Of a stretch of 64,000 nucleotides of DNA, positions 34,668 to 43,080 are shown piece by piece. Numbering within the stretch: the first letter of the stretch is position 1; the number at the start of each line of letters is the position of its first letter. The notes beneath the pieces were generated by a model. That model searched no databases. It was not told the DNA's origin and was given only the letters and a program-made list of their open reading frames with translations. The translations under genes were made by a program, and so were the position numbers. Location of the stretch: assembly GCA_044507625.1 (NCBI GenBank), contig JBIQJE010000004.1, forward strand, positions 256,975-320,974, given 5' to 3'. This stretch comes from Hyphomicrobium_A sp044507625 (lineage in GTDB: Bacteria > Pseudomonadota > Alphaproteobacteria > Rhizobiales > Hyphomicrobiaceae).

Positions 34668-35048
34668 ATGCCCCTGCGCGTCCAATCCGCCCGCCATCAG
34701 CATTCCAGCCGCAAGCCGGCCTCACGGCCCCGCCGCACCGGCACGAAGGCGCTCGCCGTTTCCGATTCCGTGCTGCGCGGCGAGCTGCCCCGCTCGATGC
34801 TCGACAGCCAGCTCGAGTTGCTGGGGACCATGTTGGCGTGGTCTCCGGCGCGGCTTCTCGTGCATCAGCAGGCGGCGTTCTGGAAAGGGGTTGCGGAAGA
34901 GGCGTTTCCATCGGCGGTGGCGACCGAGCGGGCGCGGCCGGCCAAGCACAAGGCGAGGCGCGCATCGGCCAAATCCCGTACCAATGGCGCCGGCAAAGGC
35001 GGACGCAAGGGAACAGCGCACGGCGCGGCCGCAGCGCGCAGAAAGTAA
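34668..35048 (+). CDS. Small basic protein, weakly phasin-like middle
   Basis: 126 residues from ATG 34668 with GAGGA upstream; the frame upstream to 34155 is non-coding. The N-terminal 30 residues are Arg/His/Ser-rich. The middle helix (MLDSQLELLGTMLAWSPARL followed by LLVHQQAAFWKGV) resembles the helices of phasin-family granule proteins in its AWSP and QQAAF pattern. The C-terminal 35 residues are Lys/Arg/Ala-rich, as in histone-like tails. A polyhydroxyalkanoate-associated or DNA-binding role are both possible; neither is shown. Confidence 0.65.
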   Translation: MPLRVQSARHQHSSRKPASRPRRTGTKALAVSDSVLRGELPRSMLDSQLELLGTMLAWSPARLLVHQQAAFWKGVAEEAFPSAVATERARPAKHKARRASAKSRTNGAGKGGRKGTAHGAAAARRK

Positions 35049-35108
35049 AACGGCTTCCTTGCGTTCCTGATCGCGGGAGGCGCTGCGCAAGTGCCGATGG
35101 ACGGGGTT

Positions 35109-35531
35109 TCAGTTGCCCGATGTCGGCTTCACGCTGTCGGCATCGATCAGCACGTCCTCGGCATGCCACATGGTGTGGGCGCCATAGAGGGTGCCCTCGA
35201 CCGAAACGCGTGACCCGACTGGCAAATCACCGTTGGCTGCCTCGCCTGCGATCTGGATGCGGCGGACCGTGCTCTCCTCGCTCTGCGGCTGCTCTTCGGC
35301 CTCGTCGACGGGGATCTCCACGCAAAGCGGGGCATCGAGCTCGAGATAGACGTAGCGGAACGGGCCTTGGGCCTCGTGCTCGCCTTTGCCTTCCTTGAGG
35401 ATGCCGCTCAGCTTTGCCGGCGCATCGAGCCGTACCCGTTCTCCGCTTTCGCAGGCGAGGGCCGACTGCGGGGCGATGGCCATAAAGATAAGGAGGGCGA
35501 CGCCATAGGCCGTGCGCCTGACTTTCGGCAT
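35109..35531 (-). CDS. Secreted DUF4431-like protein
   Basis: 140 residues from ATG 35531 (GGAG 8 bp upstream). A signal peptide ends near residue 25 (ALACES). The body is beta-rich with two further features: a Gln/Glu-rich acidic loop (DEAEEQPQSEES) and the C-terminal pattern RVSVEGTLYGAHTMWHAEDVLI, which resembles DUF4431 proteins by eye. Likely periplasmic, function unknown. It diverges from fabD, with about 175 bp for both promoters. Confidence 0.75.
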   Translation of the reverse strand: MPKVRRTAYGVALLIFMAIAPQSALACESGERVRLDAPAKLSGILKEGKGEHEAQGPFRYVYLELDAPLCVEIPVDEAEEQPQSEESTVRRIQIAGEAANGDLPVGSRVSVEGTLYGAHTMWHAEDVLIDADSVKPTSGN

Positions 35532-35706
35532 GGTCTGTGCTCCGACGTTCCCGCCATCCATATCACGGCAAAACGGGCATCGTCCCCGTTTCGCTGAGCT
35601 GGCCACTGCCGACACCGGCGCGCCATTGGCTCGCTTGACAGCGGCGCTCGGGCCGTGCTCTTGCCACCCGAAATTCCGCCGCCGCTAGAGCAGACGAAAT
35701 CTCCAG

Positions 35707-36654
35707 ATGACGATCGCATTCGTATTTCCCGGGCAGGGCAGCCAGGAAGTCGGCATGGGCCGCGAGCTGGCCCAGACCTATGCCAGCGCCCGCGAAGTCT
35801 TCGAGGAGGTCGATTCGGCCCTCGGGCAGAACCTCTCGCAGATCATGTGGGAGGGCCCCAAGGAAACCCTGACGCTCACCGAGAACGCGCAGCCGGCGCT
35901 GATGGCGGTTTCGATGGCGGTGATGCGGGTTCTGGAGCGGGAGCATGGTCTCAAGCTGGCCGACCGCGTGCGCTTCGTGGCCGGTCATTCGCTGGGCGAA
36001 TATTCCGCCCTTGCTGCCGCGGGTGCGTTCTCGCTCGCTGATACGGCGAAGCTGTTGAAATTGCGCGGTCAGGCGATGCAGGCCGCCGTGCCGGTCGGGC
36101 AGGGTGCCATGAGCGCGCTGCTGGGCGTCGGTATCGACGTTGCGCGCAAAGTCGCCGAGGAAGCCGCCCAGGGCGAGGTTTGCCAGGTCGCCAACGACAA
36201 CGAGCCGACGCAGGTGGTGCTATCGGGCGCGAAGACCGCCCTCGACCGCGTGCCGGAAATCGGCAAGGCGCACGGCGTTCGCCGCGCGGTGCCGCTGCCG
36301 GTGTCCGCGCCTTTCCATTGCGCGCTGATGCAGCCGGCGGCCGAAGCGATGGCGGAAGCGCTCGCAAAGGTTCAGGTGAATGCGCCGGCCGTGCCCGTCG
36401 TCGCCAACGTGCTCGCTGCTGCGATCTCCGATCCGGAAGAAATCAAGAAGCGCCTCGTCGAGCAGGTGACGGGAACCGTGCGCTGGCGCGAATGCGTCGG
36501 CTACATGACCGCCAACGGCGTCACCGACATCTATGAAATCGGCACCGGCAAAGTGCTTGCGGGGCTTGCAAAGCGCATCGAAAACTCGCTCAACGCCATC
36601 AGCGTCGGCACGCCCGCCGACATCGATGCAGCGCTTGCGCGTCTCAACCCCTAG
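35707..36654 (+). CDS. fabD: Malonyl-CoA:ACP transacylase
   Basis: 315 residues. FPGQGSQ (residues 7-13) opens the alpha/beta-hydrolase fold, the nucleophile Ser95 is in GHSLGEYS, and the catalytic His is in APFHCALM. It loads malonate onto ACP for fatty acid synthesis. fabG starts 11 bp after the stop, and acpP and fabF follow, forming the usual fab cluster. Confidence 0.97.
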   Translation: MTIAFVFPGQGSQEVGMGRELAQTYASAREVFEEVDSALGQNLSQIMWEGPKETLTLTENAQPALMAVSMAVMRVLEREHGLKLADRVRFVAGHSLGEYSALAAAGAFSLADTAKLLKLRGQAMQAAVPVGQGAMSALLGVGIDVARKVAEEAAQGEVCQVANDNEPTQVVLSGAKTALDRVPEIGKAHGVRRAVPLPVSAPFHCALMQPAAEAMAEALAKVQVNAPAVPVVANVLAAAISDPEEIKKRLVEQVTGTVRWRECVGYMTANGVTDIYEIGTGKVLAGLAKRIENSLNAISVGTPADIDAALARLNP

Positions 36655-36664
36655 GGGATCCACT

Positions 36665-37408
36665 ATGTTCGATCTTACCGGCAAAACCGCTCTCGTCACC
36701 GGCGCCACCGGGGGCATCGGCGGAGCCACCGCCCGCGCGCTCCATGGGCAGGGTGCCACCGTCGCCGTATCGGGACGGCAGGTTGAAAAGCTCGAAGAGC
36801 TTGCTGCCTCGCTCGGCGATCGCGTTCACGTGCTGCCGTGCGATCTCGGCAACCGCGAGCAGGTCGGCAAGCTGATCGAGCAGGCCGTCGGGGCGCTGGG
36901 CCGTCTCGATATCCTCGTGAACAACGCGGGTCTCACGCGCGACAACCTCTTCATGGTGATGAAGGACGAGCAGTGGGACGAGGTGATCGCCGTCAACCTC
37001 ACTTCCACGTTCATGCTTTGCCGCGCCGCAGCGCGGGCCATGCTCCGCGCCAAGCCGAACTTCGGGCGGATCATCAACATCGCCTCGGTGTCAGGCGTGT
37101 TTGGCAATCCCGGCCAGGGCAATTACGCAGCATCCAAGGCCGGCATGATCGGCATGACCAAGTCGCTCGCCCGCGAGGTCGCCCCGCGCGGTATCACCGC
37201 CAACTGCATCGCCCCGGGCTTCATCAGCACCCCGATGACGGCGGCACTGAACGAGAAACAGACTGATGAGATCGCCAAGATGATCCCTCAGCAGCGCTTC
37301 GGCGCCCCCGAAGAGGTGGCCGCCGGCGTCGTTTACCTCGCCAGCAACGAGGCCGGCTACATCACGGGCCAGACCTTGCACATCAACGGTGGAATGGCGA
37401 TGGTCTAG
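36665..37408 (+). CDS. fabG: 3-oxoacyl-ACP reductase
   Basis: 247 residues from ATG 36665 (the longer frame from 36533 overlaps fabD and is not used). SDR motifs: TGATGGIG cofactor loop, NNAGLTRDN, Ser in IASVSGVFG, and YAASKAG for the catalytic Tyr and Lys. The C-terminus ends TLHINGGMAMV, typical of FabG. It reduces 3-oxoacyl-ACP with NADPH. It is located between fabD and acpP. Confidence 0.97.
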   Translation: MFDLTGKTALVTGATGGIGGATARALHGQGATVAVSGRQVEKLEELAASLGDRVHVLPCDLGNREQVGKLIEQAVGALGRLDILVNNAGLTRDNLFMVMKDEQWDEVIAVNLTSTFMLCRAAARAMLRAKPNFGRIINIASVSGVFGNPGQGNYAASKAGMIGMTKSLAREVAPRGITANCIAPGFISTPMTAALNEKQTDEIAKMIPQQRFGAPEEVAAGVVYLASNEAGYITGQTLHINGGMAMV

Positions 37409-37750
37409 GGCCATGGCCGATTTCTATCGAAGGGCGCTAACGGGCCGTGTATCCGGGGGAATTTGGTCGCAACCGACAGGACCGTTAGCACCTGCGGGCC
37501 GCTGGCCAAGCTCAGGGAAGTGTGTTAACGAGCCGAACGGTTTTTCGACCCTCGGCGCGTCCGCGCGAGTAAACGAAGGGCCGAAGTCCGACCGGCGCAC
37601 GGAGTGCGAACAAGTGGGAAAGCCGCGTCGTTTCGATACCCATCGGCGGCGGGCGCCTCTATAGAGATATGGGGCCCGCAGCCGGTTACGGGTAAGTCCA
37701 ACAAGCCAAATTTACGAACTGCTAAAAGCAAACCGACGCGAGGGAAGACG
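37409..37750. other. fabG-acpP intergenic region, likely acpP promoter and leader
   Basis: The 342-bp gap has no convincing gene. Near its end CTCTATAGAG (37657-37666) is a 10-bp palindrome containing a TATAGA -10-like hexamer about 85 bp before the acpP ATG, but no good -35 is visible. acpP is usually transcribed strongly from its own promoter, so this region should carry one. Confidence 0.4.
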
Positions 37751-37993
37751 ATGAGCGATGTCGCTGAGCGCGTGAAGAAGATTGTCGTGGAGCATCTTGG
37801 CGTGGAGGCCGAAAAGGTCACCGAGAATGCCAGCTTCATCGACGACCTGGGCGCTGACAGTCTGGACACTGTAGAGCTCGTGATGGCATTCGAAGAGGAG
37901 TTCGGCTGCGAAATCCCGGACGATGCAGCCGAGCACATTCTGACCGTTGGCGATGCGGTCAAGTTCCTCGAGAAGAACGCCTCCGCCGCCTAA
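37751..37993 (+). CDS. acpP: Acyl carrier protein
   Basis: 80 residues from ATG 37751 with GAGGGAA upstream. The phosphopantetheine attachment Ser is Ser37 in GADSLDTVELVM, and the small acidic helical bundle is typical. It carries the growing acyl chain. An 8-bp stem (GCTCCCGT at 38005, ACGGGAGC at 38027) follows the stop but lacks a T-run. Confidence 0.98.
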   Translation: MSDVAERVKKIVVEHLGVEAEKVTENASFIDDLGADSLDTVELVMAFEEEFGCEIPDDAAEHILTVGDAVKFLEKNASAA

Positions 37994-38073
37994 ACTTTTT
38001 GTCGGCTCCCGTTTCGCTCCGGCGATACGGGAGCGGCAACACCGCGGTGCTTGCGCGAGGCTGTCCAAGCACC

Positions 38074-38099
38074 TCGAGGCTTGACTTCGAGGCTTGACC
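38074..38099 (+). repeat. Tandem 13-bp repeat upstream of fabF
   Basis: TCGAGGCTTGAC followed by T or C occurs twice in direct succession (38074-38086 and 38087-38099), ending 50 bp before the fabF ATG. It contains TTGAC, a -35-like core, in each copy. It could be a duplicated promoter element, an operator, or a chance tandem duplication. Confidence 0.6.
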
Positions 38100-38149
38100 G
38101 GACCGCAAGCTTTCGCGCCGGCCATTAATTCCCGCTTCGAAGGATCAGG

Positions 38150-39412
38150 ATGCGTCGCGTCGTCATTACAGGACTTGGCATCGTCTCCCCCGTCGGCTGC
38201 GGGGTCGAGGCGTCGTGGAAGGCACTGCTGGCTGGCGCCAATGGCGCCCGACGCATCGAGGAATTTCAAGTCGATGATCTGACCTGTCAGATCGCCTGCT
38301 TCATTCCCCGCGGCGCCAAGGAAGACGGCAAGTTCAATCCCGACGATTGGATGGAGCCCAAGGAGCAGCGCAAGGTCGACGACTTCATCGTCTACGCGAT
38401 GGCGGCGGCCGAGCAGGCTCTGGCGGATTCCGGCTTCGTTGCCGATACGGAAGACAAGCAGGAGCGGGCCGGCGTTCTGATCGGTTCCGGCATCGGCGGC
38501 CTTTCGGGCATTGCGGACACCTCGATTCTCCTGAAGGAGAAGGGCCCGCGCCGGGTGTCGCCGTTCTTCATCCCGGGCCGCCTTATCAATCTCGCCTCCG
38601 GCTACGTGTCCATCCGGCACAAGCTGAAGGGTCCCAACCACGCCGTCGTCACCGCGTGCTCGACGGGCGCGCACGCCATCGGCGATGCGAGCCGCATCGT
38701 CGCCTTGGGCGATGCCGACATCATGGTGGCCGGCGGAAGCGAATCTCCCATCTGCCGCATCGCGGTCGCGGGCTTTGCCGCCTGCCGCGCACTCTCAACC
38801 GGCTTCAATGACCGGCCGACGGCGGCCTCGCGGCCCTATGACAGGGATCGCGACGGCTTCGTCATGGGCGAGGGCGCGGGCATCGTCGTGCTCGAGGAGC
38901 TGGAGCACGCCAAGGCGCGCGGCGCCAAGATCTATGCCGAGGTCATCGGCTACGGCATGTCGGGCGATGCCTATCACATCACAGCCCCCGCCGAGAACGG
39001 CGATGGCGCCTACCGGTGCATGCGTGCCGCACTGAAGCGGGCCGACATCGAGGTCAGCGATATCGACTACGTCAACGCGCATGGCACCTCGACGCCCATG
39101 GGCGACGAGATCGAGCTCGGTGCGGTCGAGCGCCTGTTCGGAAATGCGGCGGGCAAGCTTGCGATGTCGTCGACCAAGTCGGCGACGGGCCACCTGCTCG
39201 GGGCGGCGGGCGCGATCGAGGCGATCTTCTCCACCCTCGCCATCCGGGACAACATCGCGCCGCCGACGCTCAATCTCGACAACCCGTCGGTCGAGACGGC
39301 GATCGACCTGGTGCCGCATACGGCGAAGAAGCGCGAAATCAACACCGTGCTGTCGAACTCGTTCGGGTTCGGGGGTACGAACGCTTCGCTCATTCTGCGC
39401 CGGCTGGACTAG
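38150..39412 (+). CDS. fabF: Beta-ketoacyl-ACP synthase II
   Basis: 420 residues with AAGGATCAGG upstream of the ATG. The catalytic triad is Cys in VTACSTGAHA, His in NAHGTSTPMGD and His in KSATGHLLGAAG. The ending FGFGGTNASLI is conserved. It condenses acyl-ACP with malonyl-ACP, including unsaturated chains. mltG follows after 157 bp, a pairing typical for proteobacteria. Confidence 0.97.
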   Translation: MRRVVITGLGIVSPVGCGVEASWKALLAGANGARRIEEFQVDDLTCQIACFIPRGAKEDGKFNPDDWMEPKEQRKVDDFIVYAMAAAEQALADSGFVADTEDKQERAGVLIGSGIGGLSGIADTSILLKEKGPRRVSPFFIPGRLINLASGYVSIRHKLKGPNHAVVTACSTGAHAIGDASRIVALGDADIMVAGGSESPICRIAVAGFAACRALSTGFNDRPTAASRPYDRDRDGFVMGEGAGIVVLEELEHAKARGAKIYAEVIGYGMSGDAYHITAPAENGDGAYRCMRAALKRADIEVSDIDYVNAHGTSTPMGDEIELGAVERLFGNAAGKLAMSSTKSATGHLLGAAGAIEAIFSTLAIRDNIAPPTLNLDNPSVETAIDLVPHTAKKREINTVLSNSFGFGGTNASLILRRLD

Positions 39413-39569
39413 GTTCGGCGTAGATTCGGCTCCGCTGAGGTAGTATCGCCACGGCGCCCGAACCGGGGACGGGTAACGTTTTCCTCTCGCGCTTTTGCCA
39501 TAATTCGCTCTAGGTTCAGGGCGGTATTAACTGCGATGCCGTCATGGAATGGCGTAGCCGGAGCGCACC

Positions 39570-40898
39570 TTGAGCACCCTGCCTCCACCAAGGCACGAGC
39601 CGACTTTACGCCGTGGCGCTAATCGTCCGCGCTCGCCCGCCGAGATGCTGGAGCCGTCGCGGCCGCCCGGTCCGCCGCGCGGGGCCCTGCCCCCGCATGC
39701 CTCACGCCGCGGCTCTGTCGCCGTGCGCATCCTGAGCGGCGCCTTCACGCTGCTCCTCTTCATGATGCTCGCGGCCGGCGGAATGCTGGCGCTGCTCTAT
39801 CATCAATTCGAAGCGCCGGGTCCGCTGGTCCAATCCCGCGTCGTTACCATTCCGCGTGGAGAAGGCCGCATCGAGATCGCAACGCGGCTCGAAAAGGAAG
39901 GGGCGATCTCCAACCGGTGGGCGTTCATCGCCAATTACCTGCTGCGCAATGCCATCGGTCCCAAGCAGACCGAGCTGAAGGCGGGCGACTACGAGATCAA
40001 GAAGCACGCGAGCATGGCCGAGATCATGGAGACGCTCGCGCTCGGCCGCGGCGTGCTCTCCAAGATCACCATTCCCGAGGGGTGGACGAGCCTGCAGATC
40101 GTGCAGCGGCTGCGCGAGGAGGAGGAGCTCGCCGGCGAGGTCACCGAGATACCGCCCGAAGGCTCGCTCCTGCCCGACACCTATCGCTATTCGAAGGGCA
40201 TGGATCGCCGCGAGCTGCTGGAGCGCATGCAGAGCGAAATGCAGCGCTTCCTCGCCGCTGCGTGGGAGCGCCGTCAGCCGAGCCTGCCGATTGCGACGCC
40301 GGAGGAGGCGCTGGTATTCGCATCGATCGTCGAGAAGGAGACGGGGCGGGCCGACGAGCGCGGCCGCGTCGCCTCCGTCTTCATGAACCGGCTGCGCAAG
40401 GGAATGCGCCTGCAATCCGATCCGACGGTGATCTATGGGATCGTCGGCGGGCAAGGCAGCCTCGGACGCTCCATCACGCGGGCCGATCTCGACCAGAAGA
40501 CCGCACACAACACTTATCAGATCGGCGGGCTGCCTCCGACGCCGATCTGCAACCCGGGCCGTTCGGCTATCGAAGCGAGCCTCGATCCGCCGAAAACGAA
40601 CGACCTCTATTTCGTCGCCGATGGCACCGGAGGACATACGTTCTCCGACAGCCTCAAGAACCACAACGCCGCGGTGAGCGTCTGGCGCAAGGTGGAGCGT
40701 GAGCGCAAGAAGGATACGGCGGAGGCGTCGAATGCAGCGGCGGGCGGCGCCGCGGACGCGGGGGACGATGCCATCCCCACCACCGGCTCGGAAGGCAACG
40801 GGGAGATGCGCGTCATCAATTCCACGGCGCCGGCAAAGGCCGCGGGCGCTACGGCGGGCGCTTCGATTCCGCTGCCGGTGCGCAAGCCACGGCATTGA
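39570..40898 (+). CDS. mltG: Endolytic murein transglycosylase
   Basis: 442 residues from TTG 39570 (GGAG 6 bp upstream); an in-frame ATG at 39645 is the alternative. A Pro/Arg-rich cytoplasmic N-terminus of about 50 residues precedes one membrane helix (LSGAFTLLLFMMLAAGGML). The YceG domain includes the LysM-like part (IPRGEGRIEIA) and the catalytic region with Glu in IVEKETGRADER, then SDPTVIYGI and PTPICNPG. The C-terminal ~80 residues are Ala/Gly-rich and poorly conserved. It cuts nascent glycan strands near the membrane. Confidence 0.96.
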   Translation: MSTLPPPRHEPTLRRGANRPRSPAEMLEPSRPPGPPRGALPPHASRRGSVAVRILSGAFTLLLFMMLAAGGMLALLYHQFEAPGPLVQSRVVTIPRGEGRIEIATRLEKEGAISNRWAFIANYLLRNAIGPKQTELKAGDYEIKKHASMAEIMETLALGRGVLSKITIPEGWTSLQIVQRLREEEELAGEVTEIPPEGSLLPDTYRYSKGMDRRELLERMQSEMQRFLAAAWERRQPSLPIATPEEALVFASIVEKETGRADERGRVASVFMNRLRKGMRLQSDPTVIYGIVGGQGSLGRSITRADLDQKTAHNTYQIGGLPPTPICNPGRSAIEASLDPPKTNDLYFVADGTGGHTFSDSLKNHNAAVSVWRKVERERKKDTAEASNAAAGGAADAGDDAIPTTGSEGNGEMRVINSTAPAKAAGATAGASIPLPVRKPRH

Positions 40899-41233
40899 TA
40901 GGTTGGGACCGCAGCGTGGCGCGGTCCGCAATTGCCGCGCGCAACGGGCCCGCCCGCCATTGCCGTGACGCGCCACTACAATCGCTGGGCTTTTGAATAA
41001 GCAATCGCAGCGGACGCCCGGCGTGTTTGTGCAGCCTGTTGCCTCGCCCGGCCCTCGCAAGCACGATCGCCTTTCGCTGCATCGCGACGCGGTGCTCGGC
41101 GTTTGCTTAGTCCGGAAGCACGCGCTACCCACCGTGCTTCTTATCGGAAAACCGGTTCCCACTTTTCCGGAAGCACTCTAGATTTTGACATGCGTTGGGC
41201 GCCCCGGCGCTCACCCAGCCCAACGGAGCGGCA
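40899..41233. other. mltG-yicC intergenic region with REP-like element
   Basis: 335 bp without a convincing gene. Its last part holds a rhizobial REP-like palindrome (listed separately at 41141-41181). The yicC start lies about 50 bp after it. Confidence 0.5.
41141..41181. repeat. Rhizobial REP-like palindromic element
   Basis: The stretch CGGAAAACCGGTT, CCCAC, TTTTCCGG, then AAGCACTCTAGA matches from memory the short dispersed repeats of Rhizobiales (the paired form CGGAAAA/TTTTCCG around ACCGGTTCCCAC). It can fold into a hairpin. Such units are usually found in many copies in intergenic DNA of these genomes. Confidence 0.7.
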
Positions 41234-42121
41234 ATGACGATCAAGAGCATGACCGGCTTTGCGCGCGCGGAAGGCGCATTCGCGGGTACGAGCTGGCATT
41301 GGGAGATCCGCAGCGTCAACGGACGTGGCCTCGACGTGCGTCTGCGTCTGCCGTCAGGTTTCGAGCCGCTCGAGCCGAAGATACGCGAGGCGATTGCGCG
41401 GCATCTGACCCGCGGAAGCGTCAACGTCAGCCTTTCGTGCGAGAGCGCAACCGAAACCCACGAGCTGCGCCTCAACGAGCGCGCGCTGGCGCAGGTGCTG
41501 CTGGCCGCCGACCGTATCCGCGACCTGACGAATGCCGAGCCGGCGCGGGTCGATACACTCATCGCCATCAAGGGCGTACTCGACGTCGTCGAAGCACAGG
41601 AGGACCCCGAGCAGACGGCAGCACGCGCCGATGCGCTGCTCGCCTCTCTGGAGACCGCGCTGGCCGCACTCGTTGCTTCCCGCGCCGCGGAGGGCGCGCG
41701 CCTTTCCTCGACGCTCGCTGCGCAACTCGACGAGATTGAGCGCCTGGTCGAAACGGTGCGCGTAGCGCCGGGGAGGTCACCGGAAGCCATTGCCGCGCGC
41801 CTCAGGGAGCAGGTGGCGCGTCTCATGGAGACGGGCGCCAGCTTCGACCCGGCGCGGCTCCACCAGGAAGCGGTTCTGCTTGCAACGCGCGCCGATGTGG
41901 AAGAAGAGCTGCAGCGCCTAAATTCGCATATCGGTGCCGCGCGCGAGCTCCTTGCCGACAACGCCGCCGTGGGGCGTAAGCTCGATTTCCTCACGCAGGA
42001 ATTCAACCGCGAGGCCAACACGCTGTGCTCGAAGGCGAACGACATCGAAATCTCCCGCGCCGGTCTCGCGCTGAAATCGATCATCGACCAGCTGCGCGAG
42101 CAGGTGCAGAACATCGAATAA
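41234..42121 (+). CDS. yicC: YicC/YloC family endoribonuclease
   Basis: 295 residues from ATG 41234. Family motifs: MTIKSMTGFARAEG at the N-terminus, EIRSVNGRGLDVRLRLP, and the C-terminal DUF1732 region with GRKLDFLTQEFNREANTLCSKAND. YicC-type proteins are RNA endonucleases acting on small RNAs in enterobacteria. gmk follows after 43 bp in the same direction, the usual yicC-gmk pair. Confidence 0.95.
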   Translation: MTIKSMTGFARAEGAFAGTSWHWEIRSVNGRGLDVRLRLPSGFEPLEPKIREAIARHLTRGSVNVSLSCESATETHELRLNERALAQVLLAADRIRDLTNAEPARVDTLIAIKGVLDVVEAQEDPEQTAARADALLASLETALAALVASRAAEGARLSSTLAAQLDEIERLVETVRVAPGRSPEAIAARLREQVARLMETGASFDPARLHQEAVLLATRADVEEELQRLNSHIGAARELLADNAAVGRKLDFLTQEFNREANTLCSKANDIEISRAGLALKSIIDQLREQVQNIE

Positions 42122-42164
42122 CGGGAAGCGAAAGGCGAGCGGCGCAACCGCCAGCGGATGGGAT

Positions 42165-42806
42165 ATGTCAGACAGCTCAACGATAGAGCGGCGCGGGCTG
42201 CTTCTTGTTCTTTCCTCCCCATCGGGCGCGGGCAAGACGACGCTCGCGCGGCACCTGATGGAGACCGATCCCGGCATCTCGATGTCGGTATCAGTGACGA
42301 CGCGGCGTCCACGCCCCGGCGAGGTCGACGGTAAGGACTACACATTCGTTGACGAGCCGGCGTTCAAGCGCATGGCTGACGCGGGTGAGCTGCTGGAATG
42401 GGCCCGCGTGTTCGACAACTACTACGGCACGCCGCGTGCGCCCGTGGAGGCGGCCATTGCCCAAGGCCGTGACATCCTGTTCGACATCGACTGGCAGGGG
42501 GCACAGCAGCTCTCCGAGAAGATGAAGCACGACGTGGTGCGCGTGTTCATCCTGCCGCCGTCCGTCTCCTCGCTGGAGCAGCGGTTGCGCGCGCGGGCGC
42601 AGGACCCGGACGAAGTGGTGCGCCGGCGCATGGACGAAGCGGCGGCCGAGATCAGCCACTGGCCGGAATACGACTACGTCATCGTCAACACCGATCTCAA
42701 GAAATCGATGCACGGCCTTGGCGCCATTCTCGCCGCGGAGCGGCTGCGACGCGACCGCCTCAATGGGCTCACCGCGTTCGTGCGCGACATGCAAAGCCAG
42801 CTCTAA
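42165..42806 (+). CDS. gmk: Guanylate kinase
   Basis: 213 residues. The P-loop is SSPSGAGKTTLARHL, the GMP-binding part includes SVTTRRPRPGEVDGKDY and the EWARVFDNYYGT region, and DIDWQGAQQL completes the family set. It phosphorylates GMP. The C-terminal segment (LRRDRLNGLTAFVRDMQSQL) is typical of alphaproteobacterial Gmk. Confidence 0.97.
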   Translation: MSDSSTIERRGLLLVLSSPSGAGKTTLARHLMETDPGISMSVSVTTRRPRPGEVDGKDYTFVDEPAFKRMADAGELLEWARVFDNYYGTPRAPVEAAIAQGRDILFDIDWQGAQQLSEKMKHDVVRVFILPPSVSSLEQRLRARAQDPDEVVRRRMDEAAAEISHWPEYDYVIVNTDLKKSMHGLGAILAAERLRRDRLNGLTAFVRDMQSQL

Positions 42807-43080
42807 AGCGCCGGCGCAGGCGCTGCGTAAGTTCAGGGCGGCGCTTCCGGGGCCGATTGCCGCGCCGTGCAGGGCCGGCGGCGGCGCGCTCCGGACAACG
42901 TGCTCCATCGCCCCGGCCGCCTAAGATCGCCGTGTCTCGTGCTTTCGCGGGAGTTAGGAGGAGTTGCGTCATACGGGCGCCCACGGATGGGGCGTATACC
43001 CTGTTGCGGCTCGATAAAGACACAGGCGCGCCTACCCGCTAAGAAGCACGACCCGGAATATCAGCCCCCGGAATCCCCGT

